A stretch of 64,000 bases of DNA from Paragonimus skrjabini miyazakii (Eukaryota > Platyhelminthes > Trematoda > Plagiorchiida > Troglotrematidae). The notes beneath the pieces are model-generated. The model was given only the letters and a program-made list of their open reading frames with translations, was not told the DNA's origin and made no database searches. Positions 22,901-34,900 of this stretch are shown piece after piece. The position numbers were made by a program, and so were the translations under genes. The stretch's first letter is position 1. Every line of letters starts with the position of its first letter. The DNA is taken from positions 1-64,000 of the forward strand of contig JTDE01002924.1 of NCBI GenBank assembly GCA_014338405.1. Reading direction: 5' to 3'.

Positions 22901-25900
22901 CCTTTTTATACAAGCCTTTTTCTTATTCGTTAACATCATTATAAAAGAGTCACCGTTTGTTTCACCGAGTTATGCTCCACTGAATGTTAATAGGCCAAAC
23001 CTCTTTAATAATGCCACTCTTGTAGTGCTCAGATAAGTAACTCACACGTAAATCAACTTCCCCGCCAACAGACCTTTCGCGCAAAGCCCAAACGCACGTA
23101 ATGAAAATGCTTTGGGTTACGTGTTCTATCAGAAACAGATTATTGACAAATTTGAATTGCTGAATGCTTCACCGCTTCGAGGTGGATCACATACAACAAG
23201 AATGGTGTAGCTATCTGCCCCCACCAGTTACAGTATTACGCAAACAACGCGTCAACCGGGCGGTTTTTCATTCTTCATTGTTCGACACGTTACTCCGTTT
23301 TCCGCTATTGCACGATGGATCGGCTAGACATTTCACTCACATTGCATATGATTGACTGGATGAGTCAACTCAGTAACGAAACAACGCGGTTGTTTGGCAA
23401 TGGCCACTCGGTCAGGTGTCAGTATGCCTAGTCGTCAAGGTACGCAGCAAACGTACCTTTTCTTCTGAAGTGACGTTAAAGGCGATCACTGATGGTGCCA
23501 GCTAGCGCCGACTTTTAGATGAGTATAACTTCAGCGCAAATCATACTTAAAGCTAACTTCGCGACAATGGGGACATCTCTGATACTTCGAGTGAAATAAC
23601 ACCAACCTTGTATCCGTTCGTGAACTGTTACTTTGACAGCATCTTTTGGCAGTGATTTAAATAGACCCAGACTACACATACCCCTGTCCTTTGTCCCATA
23701 TTGCATGAAAGAACGTTAAAGTACTCTCGTCGGCTCAAAGATTAACATGATATTTGTGGGGGGGAGTGGTGCGTTGGTGCCGCAGAAATAGTTGTCATAT
23801 GCGGAACAGAATATATTTCACAACACCGAACTCATCTCCTGTTTTATTTGCGTGTAGCTATAGCATCCGCGTCTGTATATTAAATTTTGTGGCTGAGTGC
23901 ACATTCTTGGCATTCACGTAATTTGAGGCCACAACTTTGAATGTCGTTTAACATTATGTGCGACCTCACCTGCTAGTTTCCTTAGTCAGAAATACTGGGT
24001 GATGTTATTGGAGAGGGTTACCCGTTTCCGATACGGCACAGGTTGTCTCAATATGTAATATTCTCAGGGCGTTTGTAAAATTCATATAATACGAAAATGG
24101 TTTCCCGTGTGCTGTGTCGACGCTTCTACCACGCAATAGGCCATGTCCGTACGGTGTATTTCCAAAGGCTTGAAGCAAGGGAATTTTGCTATGCTGCCTT
24201 TCGGTCATTTTTCACCTGCTTGGTTATGCTACTAATAAACCCCGAGTAGATGAAGAATTTTAACATGTCATCTACACCCTGAACAAATCATCTAAAGCCT
24301 TGAACTACATTGAAGGTACTGCATGTGTTGTATGCTTATTTGGAGGCGTGTTTACGTTCTGTTATTGATCATAAATATCTGAAGTTGAGAAGACGTGACC
24401 GAACACTTCTTGTCAGAATAACCGTTGTGTCAAGTTTTTTCCTCAAAATCGAGCGACACTGAGACTGGGTTTAACTGCGTTACAATTTTGCCGGATACCA
24501 GTTATGTAGAGCCGTCTGAGACAGTTGTCTATCAGACCCTTGTTACGTTTTGCTCAAATGGAGCACGATGGTGGAATTCATTGAAAGTTTATGTTGTGAC
24601 GAAACTAGATCTCACCATTATCTCGAAATGCGCCTAAATGTTAAGACGTCCATTTATCATAGCACTGTGTGCACTGTAGAAGATTGCGCTAATTTTGATT
24701 CACTCGTCTTTCGGTGGTATCTGCTGAATGTATTCAACAGGACACATAGACAGTGCATTGTCAGGGTTCAGAATACATTGTTTATATGTACTCAGCTTGG
24801 ATTGTTCTGATATTTTATGATACCTTTAGCGAGTCAATCGTATATTTCAGGTTTCTGTGACATTTATAAGTGTCCCTCGGATTTGGCCACCATCTATAGT
24901 ACAGCTGAGCCGGTATTGGCTGACTGTACAGTCGAATGATCTCATGCAAACCAATCAACAATATCGTCAAGTTTTTATTCATCCAGCCGAATTTCGTATT
25001 AGCACCCACCGGTGTTTAACGTAGGCGGTGGAAATTGTTAACTCAGCCTCGCCGTTCCGCCTTGTTAAAGTTGTTTTCTACTCTGATAATTCATATGTAA
25101 TCATAGAACATGGCGTTGGTTGGCGGATTAAGTCGACTACAAGTACACGTGTTCGGTTGAAACTTTAACAAATTACCAGTACGTTTAGGACAAGTAATTG
25201 AATACTGAGGTTCGTCGAACTTTCACGAACTTCATCAAGTTAGTGGATATTTAATTGACATCTGCCACGATGCTGATGTTCACCATTGGTCGGGCATCTC
25301 TAGGATCTAATTCGGTGGCACTTCAAGTTGTAACACTTTCATTCTCACACTTAACACCCTTTGGTCTGACTTTTGCAAGCCCATAGCATAAGTTTATTCC
25401 TTAAGCGGAACTAACAACCGGCAACTGACTTTGCTGAGAACAGTGCACTTTACGACTGGCATACACAAATGGGCAATTAAAAATCAAAGTGGTCCTCGTG
25501 TGAAAAAAAATATAAGAAAACACAAACTGAGGTGGTGTACTGTTGCCCATTTTAATATAAAAAAAAGTGTGCTTAACATGCGTTGAAACAGAAGTAAAGT
25601 TCAGTGGTCATTAGTTTCGTGACTGGAGCGGCGAAACCAAAAGACTTTATCAGTATATATTGGATTTATCTGGAAAACGCTTCCAACCGAAGACATGCAC
25701 ATTCTGTGCACAACTTTTAATCTACCACACATTTAATCGCGCTCAATTGAACAGGCGGTACTTAACTATTTTTCAGGTGGGCGTTATATTTAGTATCCAA
25801 CAAATGAGTGATAAAAAGTCTTTCATTTTGTAATCCCGTCAGATGTCACGTTAGTTTTACCCCCAGCTCCACGAATTCCACCATTTAAGTTTAAAGGCAA

Positions 25901-28900
25901 TCACATTTGAGTGTGATTAAGGAAACCAGGTAGATTAGGCGAAATCATTGTTGGTTCCCTTCCTTGATATTCTCATATCCACATATAAACGTATATGAGC
26001 ATCCCGTTTAGATAGTGTTTGTAGCCATTCCCATCTGTCGCTGCATTAGGCCGACTGATTTCTCCATCTACCTATTTACTATGTTCAACAGTTTCCCCAA
26101 GCTTTCCATCAACGTCGATGTCTGTTGTTCATTCAGTGGCTAATACACTCTCGATTGTATCAGGAATAGTGAGCTCGTTTACGGTCAACAACGTAACGGT
26201 AGTTTGTTGAACAGTAGGACAAAATACTAGATCTTTATTGTCTCAAGCGTGTACAGTTGCATGGCCGGACCGAATTGTGGAACGCCAATGAATACACGTG
26301 TAGGCCTTCTTAGGCACAATCTTCTATCAGACAGGCAAACGAAAATCTGCACATGCATTGGCATATCGTGAAGGATAAATCACACAACTGCGCACACCAC
26401 AAGATCACACCGTTCACAGCACGTCAGTATGGTTGGCTTTCTCCACGGGTCATGTGATTTTTTTATTGGACGTTTACATTTTATCGGCCTTGTACGGTTC
26501 TCAACGGTGGCTTCCTGATACAGCCCCTATATCTCGTCCAGTTAAACCTGACACTATATAGTTCCATCGATCGTTCGCACACCAGTCATATTCCTGATAC
26601 AGCACTTGGGTACCCGTTTCACAAAACGACCTTCACTCTATGCACTTAATGTGTTTTTATTTTGTCGTACCGATGTACACTACCTCACCCGCAATCATCG
26701 ACGCGCAACGCTGATCCTTGTAAGTGCGGCCAGGCCTGTACGTATCAATTGACAGTGACGTTTTCCTGTAGTCGACAGCATCTCATTAGTTTACGTATGC
26801 TCTTCATTCTCCATCGTTTTCATCGTCTAGTTTTCCTAATAAGTGTCGGTATGCTCAGGCTAAAAGTACATCTTGTCTGATGTTCCTCTTTGTCTTCCGT
26901 CACTCAGATGACCTCTATTTGCGCAACCAAGATATCCCGACTACCTGAGAATTTGAAGGAGTATGTTAAATTGATGCTTTCTGTTGATCCAGCTTTACGC
27001 CCGAGTGCACTTCAGTTCTCGCGAGTGAGTGAAAATTCCGGTGATTTGTTGTCGCTTGACCTACTTCCTTTTACAGTTTCGTATTATATGAGTAATGTGG
27101 TGGGGTGCATTGTTCACTCGTTTCTATGAGCTTGGCATGGTGATGACTCTATTTTTTCTATACTTTCGCTTGTTATGTTTCATTCTATTGTCCACATTTA
27201 ATAGAAGCATCATAAGGCAGAAGATGTGCGCTGGTAATTTGTGAGTACCTTAATCAGTCTCCCATTATTTCGACCATAACAAAATTGAACAGAGATGGTG
27301 AAAGTTACCAGTCTTCGAGATGAATTTGTTAGACAGTTCTTAGACTTTGACTTGACCTGAAGTGTGGGAATAAAACACTGGAACTATAATAGCACGCTTT
27401 TTTTAGCATACGCCTATGTTTCAACGGCTGCTAAAACCAAACTCGATCAATTAAGTTTAATACGACGTTCTAGTGTGGAAAATCGGGGATCGATAGCCGG
27501 TGCTATGTGTGACACCGCTCTGGAATTGTCCAGAGCGTAGAAATGTTAGCTGCGTATCACGCTTTCAAACTCAACTTAGCTTGTCCGGACATGCGAGGCG
27601 CATATTAATGAAACGCGAGCAGAGTCTAGTGGGTGTCAGAGCCCTAACCATAAGCTACTTCTGTGATTTTTCAAGGTATGAGTTTCTTTTTGCACATAGT
27701 CACTACCATCGAATGCTCTCAGAACCCCGGACGTTCTCGGTCACCCATGGTAGCTGAAGTGACTGAATTAAGGCTTCCATTTATGCTCCACTATTTTCGA
27801 AAAATAACTGCACGAGGTCGTATGGGCTAGCGGGCTTAATGAGTTTCAAGGCCGAAATCCAACCGCAAACCTCATTTCCAGTAGTGGTTCTCGGTTTACT
27901 GACAAAATCGTGATACTAGGGCCATGCGGCAGCAACCTGGTAGAAGCAAGAGGTTAACCGAGTTAGCCTTCAAACTGGTCCACCCAACGGAGCAATCTTC
28001 TAGGCCTATTATTAGCGAGTATGCCACCTGCTTTGGTAGGCTAATTAATAGATAAACTGATGCAGGCAAATTTAACGCACCTAATAGTATTTTTTAAGGC
28101 AAAAGCTAATTCCATCTCATCAACTTGTCTGGTTAACCATGCCTCTGTATCGAGAAGTAGGCTACACTTCAGTTTCTTCTTGTGCTCATCATCATCACTA
28201 TAGCAGCCATGAGCCTGACCAAAAGGTACTGTGGCTCGAGCTGCGGCTCAACTCAGCAGTGACGTGGAATATCCTAGAAGAAAACGCTACTAAGAAGGTT
28301 GAAAATTAATAAAAGAAGACTAAACGGAAAAACTGGAAATGGTGTGGATACGGGTACGCCATTGACTGCGACACACCGTCATCTCGGATAGCGTCTCTAA
28401 CCAGCGGTTGGAGTGATCACGAGGATCCCAGCCAGGCAGACGACACCTACCCACTTTGCTCAATCGAACAGTCAGGGTCTTCATATTTCGTCACCACGTT
28501 GTTGCATAATCAACATGTGGTTTCACCCAACTGTTGATGGTTTCAGTATATAATGCCCGGTACGGTAAACGATTAGATGACATACGGAGTACGTGACCCA
28601 ACCATCGCAGGCTGTGCAACGTGAGTAGTCGACCAACTGATCGCGCATCCCAAGCGTCGCGGAGTACGCGCCGGCGAACTGCCGCACTGCTCACGTGATC
28701 AGTCTATTCAAGGTGGGCTATTTGGTGGAGACAACGATGGTCAAATACAGCAAGCCTGTTGATATCTTCCTTCCGAATAGGTCACGTTTCCTAAACACAG
28801 CGCAAAACAGAACGTACACAAGCATTATATACTCTTTCTATCACCGACAACCTAACGTCTTTCCGACGCTACAGATGACACCATTTTCCAAAGGCAACGT

Positions 28901-31900
28901 TGATATCTCATCAGCAATATTGCAAACTGACGAGATACTGCTACCCAAGTATTTGAAACTGTTCATAATCTAAAGCGGATTACCTTCAATGAAGAAAGTA
29001 GGAGTTGAAGTGCCCCAGTCTTAAAGCAACACTTTGCACTGAAGGTGCTAAGAGCATTCCATACAGACCAGCCCGGTCAGTCACCTTGTTCATCATGGTC
29101 TGCATGTCTTCGGCAGAGGGGCTAAGTAGGACAACGTCGTCCGCATACTCCAGACTGGTCAACCGAGGGCCAGGAAAAAGCTCAACACCAAGTTCACTGG
29201 ACTCCTCGAGCGCATCCTCCAGAATGTCGTCCATGACAAAATTGAACAAGAAGGAGGATATTGGATACCCTTGACGAACACTACTAGAAGTGATGATCAC
29301 CCGAGACAGTTGTCCATAAACTTACATCCTGCTTGCACACTGACCACACGGTGATCCCAAGAGATTAACGTAGTTCTCTAGAACTCCCGTGCGAAGAAGA
29401 CAGTTCCATAGAACGTTACGAGCAACTGAATCGAAAACAGCCTTTTGGTCCAAAAGACCACGACTGTCAGCTGTCAGTAACTGTGCCGATGTTCCAAGAT
29501 CTGTCGCAAAGTAAATCTGTTGTCAATGCATCCTAGACCGGATCGGAATCCCGTCTGTTCTTCGCGTATCTGGCTTTCTGTGGGCTTAGTGAGCCGACGC
29601 AAAATGAGGCCAGTGAGTAACTTGGGCGCAATAGACACCAAATTGATGCCTCTGTGGTTGTCACATAGATTTCTGGCCTCCTTTTTGGAAACGGGAATCA
29701 CTATTGATTCGCACCAATTTCGAGGTGCCTCGTCAGGTTCCCAAAGCGTCTGGAAGAGTTTCGTCAGTTCTGGTATCAACCTACAAACACTGTTCTTCAA
29801 AAAAGAAGGAGAGAGGAGGTCTGGACTGGGAGCGTTGTTACGCCTCAATAACTTAAACTCCAGAAACACTTCTGTTCCCGAAGAAGGACCATCTGGGACG
29901 CTTTCGGGTCCCATCGTGTACATCGTCTCGTTGAGGCCAGCTGAACTGCTCTTCAAAATGTTCAGCCCACCTGTCAAATCGGCGCGATTGACTGGTAATT
30001 AGTGGATCACTTTTTTCACACGTCGTCTCACTTACACCGACTCGACGACCAGTACAATCACGGACCACGGAAAAGGCTTTCTACTGTTCCAAGATAATAA
30101 AAAAGCTCCGTCCACCTCTTTTGGCTGTTCGACCAATTGTTGCTCACGGTGTTTGCGCAAGCTTTTGGTCAGTTTGTGTTTGAGTTGTCGACGGTCGTCG
30201 TCGTATTCAAAACCAAGTCGAAAGAAGCGACACTTGTTCATGAGGTTTTACGACTTGACAAAGACCCATTTCTGTCGCAACTGTACACATCTCTGTGAAC
30301 ACAGCATGTTTTCATAGCTGCGACGATTTGCTCCCAGTGTTCGTTAGGTTCTCCCATACGACTCGAACTGGGCAGTTTGTTCACAAATGCTTCCTGGTAA
30401 ACGTTCTTTACACTCTCCCAGCCCGGATGCCATTTAGGTTTCTTGCATTTACAAATGTATGACTTCTGGGCAAACTACAAAACAAAACGAACACGCACAG
30501 CAGAATGGTCCGAATTCAGGTGGTTGCTCCAAAATGTACGACAGACTTTAACGTTATGGGGACACTTGTAACTGACTGCAATGTAATTGAGTTGGGTCCA
30601 CGGCTGAGACGCACAAAGAGGTCTGTATGTAACACAATGCTTCTTCCTGTGTTAGAATGTGGCACTCGAAATATAGAGACCGTGGGTGGTGCACAGCTGC
30701 AGCAGTCTTTCGCCATTGCCGTTGCGTTGTGCCCGGACACCAAACATACCTCCCAGCCGCTTCTCATCCGGAGAAAGACGACCATGTTGAGCATTAAAAT
30801 CACCAGCAAGTATGACGATGTCTGAGTGTTTAGTTTGCTTCAGAGGGTCAACGAGAGCGTCATAGAACGTATCCTTGGTAACATCCGAACAGGTGTCCGT
30901 TGGAGCGTACGCCGATATAATGAATACACAACGTCTTTCTGATTTACGCCGACAGACGTTAACCACCGTGTTGAGTCTGACGGCGCATAAGTGACTGTTC
31001 ACTGGGATCCAATCGAGCAAACATTGTTCTGCTCTGGAACTCAGTGCGATTCCCACTCCAGGTTGACCGCGAGATTCAGCGGCGTCACCAGAGCTCAAGT
31101 GGACAACGGTGCCAGAATCGTAGACTCGCGTCTCCGACACACAGCACACATCAATACCCAGACTTGAGAGAGTACTAGCCAAAGCAGCTTGCCGACCGAC
31201 TTGTCGGAGAGTGCAGATATTGAAGGCGCCAATGTTTACCATTTGTCTTGGCTTCAGAAACAGTTATCGCCCGAAAGCACATAGAAGGCAGAAGAAATGG
31301 GAGGTGAAACAGTAGGAGTAAATCGTGTTAGGTTAGTAATTTCGTTGTGGGAGAACGATAACTTCTGATACTTCTCGGTCGTTTATGCCGTGGAAGAGAG
31401 TTTACTTGAGAGACCCCACCCCGAGTCTCTGACTCGAAAGTCTGACCTGTGAGACAACAGGATACAAGATTTTCTTGGGGGATCTTATCCGGAGCCAATG
31501 ATTCAAGAGTCTGACTCATTTGACAGTGGGGGGCTTGCCTAACCCGAGAGTATATTGAAAAAGACATTGATGTCTGATTCTAAGCACTGCTCCGCGCAGT
31601 GGATGTACTCGAAGTTACATATCGTTTACTTTGAAGAGCAATATACATAGCTTCGTTCAAAGGAAGAACAAACGGTGACACCAAAATAAGCAACAGATAT
31701 ATAAAAAAAAAGTGAATGAAAACAAGCTGTCTGTCAAATGTGAGACGTTGCATGGTTAGTAACATTGAACAGTTGACAAGTCCTCCCACAAGAATAGCAG
31801 GCGTTAATGAAAAGTTATATATGGCGTATATACTGAACAGTTTTNNNNNNNNNNNNNNNNNNNNNNNNNNNNNNNNNNNNNNNNNNNNNNNNNNNNNNNN

Positions 31901-34900
31901 NNNNNNNNNNNNNNNNNNNNNNNNNNNNNNNNNNNNNNNNNNNNNNNNNNNNNNNNNNNNNNNNNNNNNNNNNNNNNNNNNNNNNNNNNNNNNNNNNNNN
32001 NNNNNNNNNNNNNNNNNNNNNNNNNNNNNNNNNNNNNNNNNNNNNNNNNNNNNNNNNNNNNNNNNNNNNNNNNNNNNNNNNNNNNNNNNNNNNNNNNNNN
32101 NNNNNNNNNNNNNNNNNNNNNNNNNNNNNNNNNNNNNNNNNNNNNNNNNNNNNNNNNNNNNNNNNNNNNNNNNNNNNNNNNNNNNNNNNNNNNNAATTCA
32201 CATCACAGCCCAAAGTATGGAGGACCGATTGAATAGCGGCATTATAAGAGTCGGTCCCGTACTTCACAATCTTGTCTGTCCGGGCAAATTGGCTCCGGTA
32301 ACCATCTACAATACTGACATCAAGCACCACATCAGCGTCGTCACGAACTACAATCACATCGAGTTTGATGAACGAGCTCGCCGTTGGTACTCGCAACTCC
32401 TCGAAGACTGTAAGCACCCAAGTTGCGCAGTCGTTTCGCCAGGTTGTGTCGGGCACAACGCACGTCATGGGTGATCCAGCATGACTGTAGAATATGAGCA
32501 AGGCTTTCCGGTTGACCGCAGTTTCTACGGCAGAGAACTGAGTGCTCACTTCGGCCACCTCGTGAATTTCGCACCTTAGTCCGCAACAGACTACATCTGA
32601 GCTCGATGGCGCAAATAAAGATTCTGGGGAAGATACGATCTGGGTCAAACAGCCAACGATTCGAGAGTGGAGAGCATGGCACTTCCCGAAGACCACGGCC
32701 GTCAAGCGATTGGTAGAGTTTATCCATCCATGCCACATGGGCTTCCTCTTTGTCTGTCACCACTACACTGGAATGTTCATTTCCCTCAAGATAGGACCAA
32801 ACGAATTATCTTTGACCACGTTCCGCAGAACTGGACATTGACTGGAGAGAAATCTCTCCACTCGAGATTTGCGCGAGCTGGGGATAGTGGTAGGCAAACT
32901 TGGGATGCCCAAACCGCCCAAACGAATTGGAATATGGATGTAGCTGGTTGGTGTGTCTTTAGGAGGGCGAAGCCACTTCCGAACAAACTGGCGAATCGTA
33001 CAATCCATAGCTTTGAGCGTGTTACGGTGGGCTGGGCTCAGCACAAACGAGTGATTCATCTTCGGGATCAGATGCTGTCTCAGGAGTACAAGACGTTAGT
33101 CTGGCTTCAAGGGCGCTTTGGTAGTTTCATCCAGCATCGTACGAAGTTGCTGACGGTGATTAGTGAATACTTTACCCTTCCAGGTGAACGGGATACCTAG
33201 ATAGGTCATCGTGTCGGAGGCGCTTAGTCAATGGATCATATCCGGGTCGAAATGGATAGATTCATCGGAGATGGTAGTTACATTGTGTTTGTGGTCACCA
33301 CGGATGACCATGAGTTTAGTTTTCTGTGTGTTGATCTTCAGTCCGGATAGTTCCAGGAAACTAGCGGCGGCTGCAGGCTTCTCAAAGAGTCGCGTAGGAT
33401 TCTCAGCTAGAAGGATCAGATCGTCGGCGTAAGCTAAACTGCTAACCAGTGTGTCGTGGAACTGGTAGCCAAGCTCCGGTCGAGATAAGGCCGACACCTC
33501 ATATATTGCCATGATGAATAGTAGCGGGGACAGTGGGTCACCCTGGCGAACACCACGCTGGGACCGGAGAACGGAGCCATTGAGCGTGGCGGAAGCGTTC
33601 ATGTAGGATTCCGCAATGTAGTGCGTTAGTGGTGGAGTAGCATCGAAGGCTCGGGCCGATCTGATAATCGAATCTTGTGAGATAGAATCAAACGCTTTGG
33701 ACACGTCGACAAAAGTCGCACACAGACTGGAAGACGTGGAACATGAGTTCCGAAGCAGTGCATGAAACAGGGAGGTCGCCTCAAGGCAACCATCACGGTG
33801 TAGGAATGCAAACTGGAGAGCGGGCAGTTACAAGCGCGAATTCCAACGATCGGCCAATATCTTGTGGAAACAACGTATCAACGTTGAAGATACGGCGATA
33901 GGTCTGAGCTCAGTAGGAGATGAAGGGTTGTTCACTTTGGGTGCAAGCGTGATGCGAGAGTGGCATAAGTGGATTGGACAACCTTGGGTTAGCAGGAACA
34001 GGTTGAATTATCCGGCCAAGGTATCAGCTTTCATACGTTCCGATTGTTTGGGCAGCAGTTTGTCCAAACCTGGAGCGGTGTTTCCCCTGTGCTTCAAGTT
34101 GCGTGATACTTCTCCAGTGATCGGATCGACCAATGACCATTCCGGAGGTAGAATTGTGCGAGATGATCGCTCATCAACGTGCGGATGAACAGATAGTACC
34201 TCGGACCAGTATTCGTTGGAATTATCTGGAAGGCCACGGTTCATCTTATAGGCAGTTCTCCAGTTGCCAGAAGAAACTGCAAACGTAGTGTCTTTCTTAC
34301 GCTGGTGGTACAGCGTTTGGATTGCTGCGTAATTAGCCTTCCGTATCTGTTTCGAGTTTCGTTCGCACGTTAACACGACTACGTCGTCGAGTGACAAGTT
34401 GCCAGGTGTACGGAAAAGCTAATGACGCATGCATGTTCAGCAGCGATTTAGCTTGTACCACTGTAAAAAATACCTGCCTGAAGACCGCGGGCAATAGCTA
34501 GTAGTTCATCACTGTGTAGGAAAGCCTCGCTATTGGACTCCAGTTGGGTAATCGCTGTTTGGATCAAACAGGAAAACCACTCAGAGTGATCAGCAGCTTG
34601 GGACCCAATGTCCGATGTCGTGTTAGTCTGTGAGACAGTGGTTAGATTGCAGCGGGGACAGTATTCTTCTGCCAATTCAGCGCATACAGACGAGTCCGAA
34701 TGCTCTATGAAGAACGACCTGGGAAATGTGACAGGAACCGATGATGAAGTTCGCGCCGAGTAGGACACGACGGAGCCAGTGCATCAGCACATCTGGTATG
34801 AGAAGCCGATTCTTGTTGAGACCAATCGGATCCGGCGGTTTTCATGGACATGGGCTTCTCATGGTTGCGTTCGACGGGATGTGCATGCCTTCTATGTTGA

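Larger units (their letters stand above)
28185..31610 (-). mobile_element. RTE-type LINE, copy F, nearly full length
   Basis: Antisense in SCYL2 intron 5. From the 5' end: a UTR-like part shared with 42.0-42.4 kb; an APE endonuclease (30652-31242: MVNIGAFNICTLRQVGRQAA, DVCCVSETRV, LLDWIPVNSHLCAVRL, IISAYAPTD, VILAGDFNAQHGRLSPDE); a broken linker (30240-30650); RT fingers (29474-29977: RNNAPSPDLLSPSF, APRNWCESIVIPV, TGFRSGLGC); palm with YADD near 29137-29148; C-terminal SSAAVRRRVLRDAWDARSVG then SLRWLGHVL; and a CATCATCATCAC tail near 28189. Both catalytic domains are recognisable, but frameshifts and stops prevent one continuous protein. The 5' border toward the N gap is uncertain. Confidence 0.9.

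Noticed and set aside
32667..33200. 177-codon + frame
   Set aside because: It is the opposite strand of the R2-type reverse transcriptase, which explains its length.
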